This document shows positions 22,779 through 34,801 of a stretch of 64,000 bases of DNA, piece after piece (the first letter of the stretch is position 1; each line of letters opens with the position of its first letter). This DNA is from Hippophae tibetana (lineage: Eukaryota; Streptophyta; Magnoliopsida; Rosales; Elaeagnaceae), in contig CM072806.1 of assembly GCA_037013495.1 (NCBI GenBank), forward strand, positions 30,320,001 through 30,384,000, written 5' to 3'. The position numbers were made by a program, and so were the translations under genes. The notes under the pieces are model-generated. The model worked only from the letters and a program-made list of their open reading frames with translations. It did no database searches and was not told the DNA's origin.

Positions 22779-24640
22779 TGATGAGCAAAACCGGCTTCGT
22801 CGATTCTACCAATACTTTGGTTTTATATTTATAAAACTCTCGTAAGTGCACAAATTATTTCATAGAAAATGATAAGTATACTCCTAAAGTCGATCTAAGG
22901 AAGGAATATATGTGGTTTTAAATTTATTATTCAAACTTTTGAAAATGAAATTAAATCCTAAACATCCTATCACGATATTTTGGGTTTTATGTTTTTAATC
23001 TACTCATAAAAATAAACATAGATTCAACAAACATTTATGAAAATTTTATCATTTATAATAGTGGAGTATTTATGGATATAATAACTAAGCTGATTATGCT
23101 TGCTCATATTATTTAGGATATTAAAGATATTAATTAATATTTATTGATTCTTTCTTTTTTATATGAATACCACATTTGGTGGGGTTAGATATTCTTTGTT
23201 AACTAAAAATATCAATTAAGAACTATGGGTGAGGTTGATAAATAATTTGGTAAATTAAATTAATTCATTTTTCTAAAAGATTGAAAATGAACCATTTGAA
23301 TACCACCTTTGGTGGGGTTAGACAGTTTAAAATTTATTCAGGGTGTCCAAATTAAACCTAATAATTTAGTTATCTGAGTACTAACTTTCAAGTTTCAAAA
23401 CCACTACTGAAAACATGTTGTCAATACATTTTCAGATAATAATTCTTATAAAAACTTTTGAAATAGAGCTTTACTCTAACTACCGGGCGATTGTACCAAC
23501 AAATAAAAGAGCACTATTTTAAATTATACCGGATAACTAAACCTTAAAATCTAATTTTCAGATTTAAGTTTGTAATGAAAAATAATATATTTCTCTATAA
23601 AATTATTAATATAAAATCTTAAATAAAAATAAAATCAATTCATTTTAGAGATTTTTACCTATTTAATATTTCGCAAGCATAAAAACGTTATTATTATATA
23701 ATGTTTACAAACAGCCAACAAAGTTAAATTTAATCATATACAAATTAAATATAACATGTAAGAATAAAACATAAAAATAACTGTAAAGAAAATAAAATCC
23801 TTATAGTATTTTGATGCTATTTCCGTCGCTAGAAAACCTCCAAACGGAATTTGCACTCCCATTTATTGAATTAAAAAGCAAATAAATTATAAAAACATAA
23901 CTAGTTCTTCTCAAAAAGAGAAGAACTCTAAAACTAAGGAAAATTAACTAAGGAAAAACTAAAAACTAAGAAAAAACTAAAAAAACTAAGAAAGGAGAGA
24001 AAGAAAGAGAAGATAAGATGTGTTTTGAGGTGTGTTTAGTTATGAAGAGAATGAGGGTATTTATAGGTGAGAATGGGAAGAAAAATTGGGTGAAAAAATG
24101 ATTTAAATAGAGAAAACGCGGAGTAGTGAATGATGATGCCATACTGGTGTGGGCGTGGTAGCGCACAAATGGGGCAGATGGGCACAGGCGCGCAGATGGG
24201 GCGTAGATGGGTGCAGGCGCGTGCGGATTGGAGCAGGGGCGCGCATGGATAGGGAAGTGCGGCAGCGGGACCAGGCGTAGGCACGCGCGGAATGGGCGTG
24301 CTGCGCACATTGATCGGCAGGGTTGGGCGACTACGTATGTGATTTCCTCCTTTTTGACATTTTTGACCTTTTTGACCCATTTTGTCCAATTTTTCCTTAT
24401 TTTTTGACTTTTCCTAATTTATTTTATGAATATATTTATGATGTATTGCCTCCAGTATTCCTCTTTAAGTCTTTAAGTTACGTTTTTAAGTGAAAATACC
24501 TGAAAAACAATAAAAATACCCGTGATTTCGAAAAGACATGTTTATATAAATATTTGATAAAATCATATAAATATATATATTTTTAATGAATTAATATGCA
24601 TAAAATCATGGTAATTTTTGTGCTTTTTGAGCACTCATTA
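22779..24640 (-). repeat. Right LTR arm of the palindromic element (1.86 kb)
   Basis: Inverted copy of 19232-20977. The minus strand opens TAATGAGTGCTC (expected TGATGAGT..., one terminal change). The GC-rich island (24150-24320) is longer than in the left arm, with repeated GGCGCG and GGGCAGATGGG words, and accounts for most of the length difference. TATA box at 24058-24066 on the minus strand. Confidence 0.85.
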
Positions 24641-24645
24641 TACCG
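24641..24645. repeat. Target site duplication (TACCG), right
   Basis: Second copy of TACCG, immediately after the palindromic element. Confidence 0.75.
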
Positions 24646-24989
24646 CACACACATGGGTGGTTGTTTCTACTCATGGTGCCTTGCACACATAGATGTGTAT
24701 GAGTGGTGTTGCTTAGGGCACATGAGTAGCAATTAGGCTTATAGGCTCATAGGCTGATATACCACATGCAGTGTGTGATGGTATGGTGTCTTGCACACAT
24801 GGGTGAAAGTTAGGCATAACGCCTTTAAATTTTGTGCATAGCATTAGTTAGGGGATTCTTTTTTCCTTTCCATTTTTTGATCTCCATTCACACAACTTGT
24901 TTTATGAATTCTAGAGTTCAACTATAGAGTTGTTCACTTTATTCAATCTAAATCCAATTCCTATTTTTGGTACTAAATGTGCCGCATCA
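24641..24989 (+). repeat. Ty3/gypsy LTR 2, right part
   Basis: Continues LTR 2 after the palindromic insertion and ends GTGCCGCATCA, matching the end of LTR 1. A second gag-pol copy follows immediately. Confidence 0.8.
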
Positions 24990-27465
24990 GAATGAATATC
25001 AAATCCCGAGTTGTGCTGTGATTAAGATGGAGACATATGGAAACCAAGCCTTTGGTGATGAAATTGAAGATGCAAAGAGTCTGTGGACTATGATGGGTGG
25101 TCTTGAAAGTAGATTCGAGCAACAGATTGAATAAATGTCGTGAGACCATCAATAATCATTCCAATATACCACCACTCAAATCCAAGCTTAGTTGAGTCAA
25201 ATTCAAACACAATTGAAACCATGAGGAAAGGAAGTTATTCAGGATGTTTCATCAACACACTTTGAGCATTCGTCGCTCCCAACACCTAGAGTCTACTATA
25301 CACCTTCATTTCATTGCATCTATCCAAATTCCAATGACGATTTTGTAAGACCACAAAGACCAAATCCCAAAAACTTTGGGTTCGATGAGGGCACTTCAGA
25401 ATTACTGGGCCAATAAACTCGTCAATGAGATGGTTAATTCTTCTATCTGACAATATGAGAAGCTGGATTATAGGATAAATATTGATTTCTCTAACTTTGT
25501 GGGCCACTCTCATATATAGGAATTCTTAGACTTTAGGGCTATTGTTGAGATCTTCATTGATTGCATTGAGATAACAAAGGAGAAGAAGGTTAAGCTAGTG
25601 CCTTAAAAGTTCAAGGGTGGCACCACAACTTGGTAAGAGCACATGAATGAAAGTAGACTAAGGGGAAAGTACCAATTTATTTTTGGGAAAGAATAAAGAA
25701 ACTGATGGTGCAATAGCTTCTACTAGTTGACTATGAGCAGCTCCTCTACCAAGAATATCACCAGTGCCAGCAAGGAAGAAAGAGTGTCAATGATTACACT
25801 GAGGAATTCATGAGGCTTTGTTTGTAGGCTAACATATGGGAACGACAAACTCAAAGGGTTGCTAGGTATGTGTAGGGTCTGAATTCCCCTATCAAAGAGT
25901 GACTAGAACTGAGCCAAACCCTCTAGACTATCAACCAAGCCAATAGTATGGCTTTGAAAGTGGAAAACTAGTTGGCTAGACCCCAAAAATCCATGCCATT
26001 ATTGTTTCGTTTGAGTGACCCTTTCACTAGTAAAAACTCTGGCAGTTTCACATCTAAACTCATCCCACCAATTACAACAGAAATAACACCAGCCCCAAAA
26101 AATTTCATCCCTAAAAAAATTTACCAAACCCAAACAACCAATCATCTAAACCTAACCCTTATGCCAAACCACCATATATCAAGTGTTTTAAGTGTTATCA
26201 TTAGGGGCACATATCCAATGAATGCCTAAAAATGTGTGCAGCTAATTTGGTCAATGAATATTAGCATTCAAATGATGAAGAACTTGATCCACTATCTTTA
26301 GAAGATTTTGATGGAGCATAGCCCACTGAAGAAGATGAAGATGACAACGCTATAAATTGTATAATACATAAGGTGTTACTCCCTCCAAAATAGCTAACAC
26401 TATCCTAGATGTACACCATTTTCAAAACAAGGCGCATTGTTCAGTGAAAGGTATGTGATCTCATTTTTCATAGTGGTAGCAGTAAAAACATTATCTCATA
26501 AGCCCTGGTAAATTCCTTGGGACTGATCACTAGGCCCCACCCTAATCCCTACAAATTGGGGTGGATTAAAAAAAAGGAATGAGGTTAATGTGCAAAAGGT
26601 GTGTAGAGGTCCATTTTTCTTATTAAATTCTACAAAGACAAAGTGCACTATGATGTGGCTGAAATGGATTCTTGTGAAATCCATTGGGGAAGGCCTTGAC
26701 AATATGATATGGATGCCATCCATAAAGGTAGGCCAAACATCATTATCTTCACTTGGAAGGGTACCATGGTTGCTCTACTCCCTACAAAATAGAGCCCCTC
26801 AAACCGTGATAAGCATGTTTCTCTTCTAAAAATTCTTCTTAGCTGCAACCTCAACACATTTGACAATGAACTCAAGAATGTTGTCAAAAAAATGTTATCT
26901 GCCTACAATGATCTCACACCAACTGACCTACCAAACACACTAGCTCTAGTAAGAGACATCCCTCACCAAACAGATTTCATACCCGACAACCACTTACTTA
27001 ACTACAAAATAAACCCTAAAGACCATGAAATTCTATAGCAAATAATAGAAGATCTGTTGGATAAGCACCTAATCCAAGAGAATAAGATTCCTTGTGTTGT
27101 GCCTGCATTGCTTATACCTTAGAAGGATGAAATGGTAAGAATGTGTGCTAATAGTGAGGATATTAACAAGACAACTATAAAGTACAGAGTCCCTATTTCC
27201 ATGATGGAAGACATTCTTGACAAAATGTAAGGATCCAATGTATTATTTATGCTTAATCTTCATTGTGTCTACCATCAAATTTGAATTAGGAAGGGGAATG
27301 AATGGAAGACGACTTTTATGAAGAAAAAAAGGCCTATATGAATGGCTTGGGTAATACTCCCACACCTTCAAGATATTGATGTAACACGTTTTGAAGCCTT
27401 TCAATGGAAATTGTGTGGTGGTGTATTTCGATGACATACTGATGCTCTATGAAAATAGAGTCATT
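24990..27465 (+). pseudogene. Ty3/gypsy gag-protease-RT pseudogene, copy 2
   Basis: Parallel to copy 1. Decayed primer site at about 24993. Gag start near 25028, and capsid words KVKLV near 25590. Zinc knuckle CFKCYH.GHISNEC at about 26178-26225. Protease region about 26440-26800, with active-site words lost. RT from about 26930: LLDKHLIQEN, RMCANSEDIN and an intact VVVYFDDIL box at about 27420-27450. Many stops and frameshifts. Just after the YFDD box the sequence breaks off into an unrelated Athila-like LTR. It shares LTR 2 with copy 1, as expected for a tandem formed by LTR-LTR recombination. Confidence 0.75.
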
Positions 27466-28954
27466 AATGCACTTTTTTAATTAATATTTATTTGTTTCAT
27501 TCAATAAATAGTATTTGTGGGCTAAAAATATAAACATTTTAGTGAACATGGGTAAAAATATAATTTTTGGAATTTTTTGAGATTTGTTTAAGATTTTTTT
27601 GAATTTTTAATGTAGGACCAATTAGGAGCTGCCACGCAAGCAAGAGCTAACTAGACAAGCCACATGGATGCAACGTAAGTAGGGATAGCAAATCATGTTA
27701 CACCATGTGTGAGGAGGAAGAAATGTGTGCCACATGTCAATGCAACATTCAATTCGAGTTCAAAGTGTTGTCAAACTTCGCTGCCATATGTCACCACCCG
27801 ATTGCTCGTCACATTCCACTTGTGTGCCATGCCATCCATTTCTACGAATCACGTTGCACTATATGGCATTGAATTTGACTGGTCTCCCCTTCCATGGGTT
27901 GCGCTTTGATTCACCCTGTGAATTTCTAATGCCACATGTCGAGCTGTGATTGGTTGGCATTGTCAGTTTTGCTTATTTGATTTCAGCCCTTGATTTGAAG
28001 CTGATCTGACATTTCAGATCACACTTGAGCTATATTTAAGTCCCTAATCACCTCATCAATCCTTAGGGGTCATCATTAGCATAATTTTCGTCCATTTTTG
28101 GAGCTAAAAAAAAGAGAAAAATATAGAAAAATTCAAGAGGCGACACAATTTTGGTGAAGATTCAATAGGAGATTAACAATACAATTCAAGAGATTGATTA
28201 CATTTCTTATTCTACTATTTTCTTTATCAATTTTTATGTCTTCCTTTATGAAAAACATTAGCTTTATGAACAAAATTATATGTAGTTAATTTGGGATCTT
28301 ATGAACCCAATTTTCACCACGTGATAATCTAATATTTTATCCCAATTATAATTTTAATTTGATTATATTATTTAATCTGATTTTATGCTATTAATTGTTG
28401 GGCCAATAATTTATCTATAAAAGCAATTAAATAGATTTGAGAGAATTATTTAATTGTTTGTCTTGATTAAATAACATGCATAGTTTCTAGGGAGAGATGT
28501 ATGATTCTTATGTATATAATCCATAATTGATTAACTTAACAAGTAGTATGTAATTTAATTTGCATGAGAGTGATTAAATTAATTACTATATGGTATGTAG
28601 TTTACTTGAGAGAGGAATACATGCTAAGTTAGATTCAATTGATCATGTAATTAATTCATAATTATATTGAGGGGATTTTAGCCATTCACATGTTTAGAAA
28701 ATTGGGAGATTAAGTATTTCTAGATATTTTCTCATAAATCTTTTTAGTTACCAAATCTGATTTAATTAATTATTACTATTTACTTTTACTTATTTTAATT
28801 TTTCTTCCTTAAAATATATTTTTATTTTTTTAGTTTTAAAATATAGTTTCTAATAAAATAATCTCTATGAGAATGATATTTTCTTATCATTATATTACTT
28901 GTTGTGATACGTATATTTGCGTATTCATTATACACACTTCATGTGTGGCAATCA
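27466..28954 (+). repeat. Athila-like LTR inside the gypsy cluster
   Basis: The right end ATGTGTGGCAATCA is followed by a primer-site-like sequence. TATA-like CTATATTTAAG near 28031 precedes a CCTCATCAATCC leader. The left edge is set by the end of gypsy RT similarity at about 27465, so the true LTR start may be truncated. Confidence 0.55.
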
Positions 28955-29200
28955 AGTTTTTGACATCATTGCGAGGGATTATAATTATTTGAAATTATAT
29001 TATTATTATTTTTGTATTAGTTATTTTTTTAATTTATTTTTCTTTACTTTAATTTTAATTTTAATTTACTTATTTTCTTTTACTGACTTATTTATTTATT
29101 TAACTTTAATTTTTTTTTTTAGTTTTTTATTTTTTTTAACTTTTATTTTTTTTTAATTTAGACATATTCTTTAGTGCTATTAAAAGCATAGAGTAGAAAA
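28955..29200 (+). other. Decayed primer site and T-rich leader
   Basis: TTTTTGACATCATTGCGAGGGA at 28958-28979 resembles the tRNA-Asp-type site with several changes. It is followed by a T-rich leader with no frame of its own. Confidence 0.5.
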
Positions 29201-29688
29201 TGGCTAGTAATAATTATCAATGGTTAATGGACATAACGATAGCCACAAGAAGAGTAGCAAGAATATTTGAGGTAAATGATATCATGACACTTACAACTCA
29301 TGTGTCATCTTTGGTATATCTTTAGAAGGTTCAAAACTCGCTAGCGAGTATAAACTAGGTCAAAGATTCAATGGTGTCTTGTGTGTTTTTTGATGAAGCC
29401 CATTTGTTTGATAATTGTCCACATAATCCTGAATTAGTCTTCTATATGAGTAATGTGAATCAAAACAATAATTCATACTCAAACACATAACCCATGATGG
29501 TGACAACATCCATATTTCTCTTGGAATAACAACAATCAAGGTGGTAATCAATTCAACCATCTATCATTTCAACCACTTGGTTTTCAACAACCACAACAAT
29601 TATAAGCCCAAGAAAAGAAGCCACCTACAAAGGAAAATAAAAATGCTTTAATGAGGATGATGAAAGACTTCATCCAGTCATTTAATTC
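29201..29688 (+). pseudogene. Athila-like gag fragment, nucleocapsid half only
   Basis: Starts MASNNYQW and contains VARIFEVNDI, DEAHLFDNCPHNPE (the C-x3-H-x4-C end of the Athila knuckle, with the first Cys region CVFFDEAH), YMSNVNQNNNSYSNT and a QQPQQF-like stretch. The capsid half is missing, and the leader joins directly to the middle of gag. It ends at a CAAAT word at 29688, where gypsy protease sequence of the other family takes over. Confidence 0.7.
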
Positions 29689-31796
29689 AAATTAGGGTGG
29701 ATTAAAAAAAGAGAATTAGGATAACATCCAAAATGTGTGTAGAATGCCATTTTTTATTGGAAATTCTACAAAGAGGAAGTGCACTATGATGTAGTTGAAA
29801 TGGATGCTTATCAAATCCCTTTGGAGAGGCCCTAGCAATATGATATGGATGACATCCATAAAGGTAGGCCAAACATCATTATCTTCACTTGGAAAGGTAC
29901 CAAGATTTCTCTACTCCTTACAAAAGAGAGCCCCTTAGACCCTGATAAGTATGCTTTTAAACTAAAAATGCTTCTTAGCTACAACCTTAACACATTTGAA
30001 AATTAACTCAAGAAAGCTAAGGTGGTAATAGCCTTGGTAACTAAAGAACATGAAGTTATCTCTCATACTATCCTTAATGCTGTCAAAGAACTATTATTTG
30101 CCTACAATGATCTGACACCAATTACCTTACCAAACACATGACCTCCACTAAGAGAAATCCAACCCCAAATAGACTTCATACTTTTTAGCAACTTACCTAA
30201 CTACATAATGAATCCCAAATACCATGAACTCCTATAGGAAATAGAGGAAGATCTCTTGGATAAACATCTAATCCAAGAGATCAAGACTCCATATGTTGTG
30301 CTTGCACTACTTGTACCTAAGAAGGATGAAATGATAAGGATGTGTGCTAATAGTATGGATATTAAAAAAATAACTATCAAGTATAGGTTCCCTATTCCTA
30401 TGATGGAAGACATGTTTGAAAAAAATACAAGGATTCAATGTATTTTCTAAGCTTGATCTTCATAAAGGGTACCATCAAATTCAAATTAGGAAGGGAGATT
30501 TATAGATGATGGCTTTTAAGACAAAAAAGGCCTTTATGAATGGCTTGTCATGTCATTTGGCTTGTATAATGTTCTTAGCACCTTCATGAGATTGATATAC
30601 CATGTTTTGAAGCCTTTCAATGGGACTTGAAGACATACTATTCTATAGCAAAAGCCTTGAAGTGTACCTATAACATTTGCGATATATCTTAGAGACATTA
30701 AGAGAAAGAAAAAAATTTCTTAACCTCAAGAAGTGCGAGTTTATGACTACTAGACTCTTTTTCTTAGGATACATTATCAACTCTTAGGGCATCTCAGTGG
30801 ACACAAAAAATTGATGCTATTCAATCTTGGCCTACCCCTTGATCAATACATAAAGTCAAGAGTTTTCATATCCTAGCAACATTCTACATGAGGTTTATAA
30901 AGGATTTCAGTTCTATTGTATCATCCATAACAAACTATCTCAAGAAATGGTAGTTCACTTGTGGTAAGGAACAAGAGAATATTTTTACACTCATCAAAGA
31001 GAAGCTGTACACAACCCCAGATCTATCTTTATAAGATTTTGACAAGGTATTCAAAGTTGAAACAATTGCAAGAGCTATGTTATCTTAAGGTGGAAAACCT
31101 ATTGAATTTTTCAACAAAAACTAAGTGAGGCATGCATGAAATGGTCTACTTATGACCAAGTGCTCTACGTTGTCATATGAGCTTTCAAACACTGGGAGTA
31201 TTATATCATTTTGAAATAATTCATCCTTTATAGTGATGAATTTTTACTTATATGCATTAAATCCAACAAAGACATATCTAGAGCACATATGAGATAGATT
31301 ATCTATCTACAAAGTTTCACTTATGTTTTCAGACATAGAGAAGGGTAAATGAACAAGGTAACATATGTGCTTAGTAGGAGGCACACCTTACTTACTACCC
31401 TCAAAGCTAGAATTACCAGTTTTGATACCCTATCTAAGATGTATGCCACAGATGAGGATTTTTCCACTATATGGGCTCAATGCATTAGTCATGACCTTGG
31501 ACATGATTTCCAATTGCAAGAAGGATACCTTTTCAAAGATAATAGACTTTTCATCCCCAAAAATAGCTTGAAGGATAACCTCATGCAAGAAATTCATGCT
31601 AGGGGACTCGATGGACACTCTAGCAGAGATAAGACCCTACTTCTGGTCGAAGAAAGGTACTACTAGCCTCACTTGCAATGGGATGTGACTAGATTTATGC
31701 AAAAATGCTCTATTAGTCAAAAAGCTAGTCTCTACTCTCCCCTGCCAGTTCCTACCACAATTTTGGAGGATCTTAGTATAGATTTCAACCTTGGGT
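29689..31796 (+). pseudogene. Ty3/gypsy protease-RT-RNase H-integrase pseudogene, copy 3
   Basis: Begins mid-protease (GGWIKKEN-like, then YEEVHYDVVEMDAY, LLERP). RT words are at about 30245-30480 (LLDKHLIQEIKTPYVV, LVPKKDEMIRMCANS, KLDLHKGYHQIQIR), and the YFDD box is again damaged, reading EDIL near 30630. RNase H is decayed (VETIA at about 31060). The open stretch 31349-31666 carries VLSRRHTLLTTLKA, MYATDEDF, EGYLFKDNRLFIP and HARGLDGHSSRDKT, the RNase H-integrase linker and start of the zinc domain. Integrase is cut at LSIDFNLGL, where a 50-bp LTR tail is fused. Confidence 0.8.
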
Positions 31797-31855
31797 TATT
31801 CTCTTTATTCAATCTAAATCCAATTCATGTTTTTGGTACTAAACATGATGCATCA
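31797..31855 (+). repeat. Ty3/gypsy LTR 3, 3' tail only
   Basis: CTTTATTCAATCTAAATCCA through TTTTTGGTACTAAA to GATGCATCA matches the last ~55 bp of LTR 1. The rest of this LTR and the end of integrase are deleted. Flanks (ATTTT before 14225, CTTTC after 31855) are not a clear target duplication. Confidence 0.75.
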
Positions 31856-33010
31856 CTTTCATTACATTTATTATTTTTAGTTAACTTGGATCATATATTT
31901 TTTGTTTTGTTTTGTAGATATGACCTTTCAACACTCAGTGTTAGGGGCTTATGCAAGAAGGTGGTTGACCTTAGACTAAGGCCGTTCTGATCTTAGATTA
32001 ACACCACCTTTTAAGGTTACTATAGGAAAGTCCACTATTGAGGATGCTGTAAGAAATACTAAGGCCGTCTCAAAGGCCAGTGGTCCCTCTAGAGCAATGC
32101 ATCCAAGAAAAAAACAAATTTTGTTACCCCATCCATTGCTCAGGTTATTGTAGATGAGACCATGAGTATCTTGGATGTTGATGAGGTTGATCCTCAGTTT
32201 TTAATGGTAATTTTTTGTAAGCCCTTGGTGATCCTCTTTGAGGGTGGATTTTTTGGTCGTAGGGACAAACTTGATGAGCTTTAAAATTACATTTTTGGTT
32301 TTGGATGATGAGGCCACTATTCATAAAGCCCGAAAAGAAGAACCTGTATTCATATATCTTATGGGATTTTGGCATGTCATGTAAGTATATATCCATTTTT
32401 TGTTTAATTTGTTGCATTGAGGTCATATATGAATCATATTCATTATTTAATAGGGACTGCCTCATTTACAGACATAAAAGTTGATTAGTTGAGCTTGAAA
32501 GGAACAAGTTATTTAGCTAAACAAAAAAAACTCACACTTAGAGGTTGAGAATGAGAAAGTTGCTCTTAGGTTTCAAGAAATTATAGGAAAGTTCATGTAT
32601 AATCTATCGTGCTCGATGTTGTATTTATTTAGAAGAACCGTCTTTATAAGGGCTACAATGTTTAGAAGAAACATGCTAATGATCTTGTTGAAAAGAATAA
32701 AGCTCTTGAAAAAAATAATTTGCAACTTGTTGGGATGCCAAGAAAGGGTTTTTTGAGAGTACCAATAGAGTTCTCAGTGACCTATGTTAGGCCACCCATG
32801 CCCTATACTTGAAAGCTGTGGTGGATAGGCTTATTTAATATCAACCTCCTACAACTAATGAGGCCAAAAATGCAATGGTGTCACCCATAGCAACCACCAA
32901 TACTAACGCCCAAAATGGAGTTGAATCTCTAGGTGATCAAACATTTGATGATTCTGCTCGTACTAGAGATGACTCCATAGGTACTAAGAATATAACCACT
33001 TAGGCCAAAA
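31856..33010 (+). pseudogene. Transposase_28-like retroelement ORF, second part
   Basis: Follows a T-rich, intron-like stretch ending TTTTGTAG (about 31918). Pieces in changing frames include LGAYARRWL, TPPFKVTIGKSTIEDAV, FEGGFFGRRDKL and, near 32640-32990, a coiled-coil-like segment. The latter has VEKNKALEKNN, STNRVLSDL..ATHALYLKAVVDRLI and a Ser/Thr/Asp-rich tail. The C-terminal coiled coil parallels the tail of the minus-strand copy at 1398-2351. It is plausibly the continuation of 13361-14224, separated by the 17.6-kb gypsy cluster. Confidence 0.4.
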
Positions 33011-33249
33011 TCTAATAAGTTTAATTTCTATTAGGAGGTATGTCTCCCTTTTTGTTGTAATATTAAGACAATATAGCCTAGTTTTTTATCGGGCTGGAGA
33101 CAATTTTCAATTTCATCCATGTCATCTCATGTTTGTGTTATTTTTCATTTTGGAATGAGGAAGGTGGCTAGGCCATTTTACTCTATGTACACTTCTTGTA
33201 TATCATCAAAATGAGTGACTCTATTTCTTAGGTTGTGTTTACTTTAGGT

Positions 33250-33850
33250 TCATTACCCTATGTTTCTCTAGATGTATGCACACAAGTATGTGAGCTCATC
33301 CCCATACATTTTGGCTACATAAAATATTTTATGCATTTTTGTTAGATAAATTACTTATATAGTCACATAGTAAGAATCTTGTCATGCGATCTAATCTCAA
33401 GTATTTATTTTATGACATGCTAGTAAGCAATGAGGTTGTGTTTATCCCAAATAACGGGCTAGATTCATCCTCATACTTGTATTTTTTGGTGACCTTGTTA
33501 AGTTTACAATGCCATATGGTGTGACTAGGCCATATTTTATTCAAATAATAGGCTAGGCACACATACTTTTTGTAATGTGGTGAAAATTACTTATGTGGTC
33601 ACGCTATAAGAACTCCACCATATAGGTTGACCCAAATAACTCCTTTTATGGCTACACATGCAATGAGGTTGTGTTCACTGGGTTCACAATGCATTTTAGT
33701 GTGACTAGATCTTATTTTTTTCGAATAATGGCCTAGGCACACATAATTTCTTCATGTTGTGCTATAACTTACTCACTTGGTTAGGCCATGGGAAGTCCAT
33801 CATGCGGGCTAACCCGAATATTTATTTTTTATGGTAGATTTTATATCATT
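33250..33850. repeat. Three-copy ~178-bp degenerate tandem repeat
   Basis: Copies near 33250, 33505 and 33683 share GTGTGACTAG, AATAATAGGCTAGGCACACAT, ACTTATGTGGTCAC and GGTTGACCCAAAT words in the same order, at a spacing near 178 bp for the last two. It lies downstream of the split Transposase_28-like ORF. Confidence 0.6.
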
Positions 33851-34801
33851 CGATCGTATTCATTTTGAATAACAATCTAAGTCCACTTGTAAAAGGTTTA
33901 AAACTCGTCACTTCTAAGTGAAGATTTTCAATTAGTTTATTCATGAGTGGGAGTGTCACAAGGTCAGTTTAAACTAGTTTCTATGACATTTTTTTTCCAA
34001 AGAAGGAATCCAAATTTTAGAGTTTTTATTGATGAACATTATTTTGATCTATAATTTTCTATGTTTTTAAGTGTTATTTTTTATTTTTATTTTACTATTA
34101 TATTATTTGGTAGGGTATTTTTGTATTTTGTAGGTTAATGCACTTTTAAAAGAAGCTTCGGAAAACAAGAGCAAAAAAAGTGAAAAGGGGCAATTAATAG
34201 CAACCTACACAAGTCAGAACGTACCAGGATAGCAAAGTCTAGAAAATAGGTGTGTGCCATAGCTTAGAAATATTCCATGCTGTAACAAGGTGCTTTCATG
34301 TTCCAATTGGTTATTTTGGAATTTCTATGTGGGTTGCAACTTAACAAATTTCATACCATAACACTATGCATGCAGATTTAATTGTGTGTTTGCTGGAGAT
34401 CAATGCAAGCCACAACCCAATAATGTCCATGCCATGAAAAGGCTCTCAAATTGTAATTGATAATTCAAAATTCAATACGTGCAGCAGGGCAGAATAAAGC
34501 ATGCCACGACCCGAGTGTAAAAATAAGCCAAAAAGCCTAGTACGCATTCTAAATTTGTTTGATCTTAAACTAAACCTATAAACACACCATAAACACTTTG
34601 TAAACAACATCAAGCTATATCAAGTCTTCCTAGATCCGGTAGCCATTCTTAACCTTCCATAATACAGATAATAGAGAGAAAAACTCCCAATTGTGAAGTA
34701 GTTCCAAGGATTTGAAGTAGTCACATAGCCGTTCTTTTTCTCAATGTAATCTAAATGTCTTTTGTAGTTGATTTAATTGTGGTTAATTTACTTATGATTG
34801 G
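33851..34801 (+). other. Non-coding, partly LTR-like sequence
   Basis: The words TTGTAGGTTAATGCACTTTT and a later CTATAAACACACC with a CT-rich leader resemble the U3/R part of the Athila-like LTR at 27466. No clear ends. It is cut by the LTR beginning at 34802. Confidence 0.3.

Larger units (their letters stand above)
19232..24640. mobile_element. Palindromic insertion: two inverted LTRs with inward primer sites
   Basis: The left arm is a plus-oriented LTR, primer site and leader; the right arm is a minus-oriented LTR, primer site and leader. Both outer termini are therefore LTR U3 ends (TGATGAGTACTC outward left; GAGCACTCATTA outward right). A 5-bp TACCG duplication flanks the whole unit, and the host LTR is exactly restored when it is removed, so it entered as one piece. 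The arms look roughly 85-90% identical by eye. The centre is AT-rich with no gag or pol recognised. Not a standard LTR retrotransposon, which would have direct LTRs. Confidence 0.8.

Noticed and set aside
23966..24407. Pro/Ala/Arg-rich frames on both strands
   Set aside because: They fall in the GC-rich repeat block of the right LTR arm upstream of its TATA box and are absent from the left arm in the same form; best explained as LTR U3 repeats.
28917..29156. Ile/Phe-rich open frame
   Set aside because: Overlaps the LTR end, primer site and T-rich leader of an Athila-like element.
14225..31855. Target duplication for the whole gypsy cluster
   Set aside because: Flanks ATTTT and CTTTC agree only in the TTT core; not enough to claim a duplication.
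33250..33850. CRISPR-like or centromeric satellite array
   Set aside because: Only three degenerate copies of a ~178-bp unit, no short direct repeats with unique spacers, and no long satellite array.
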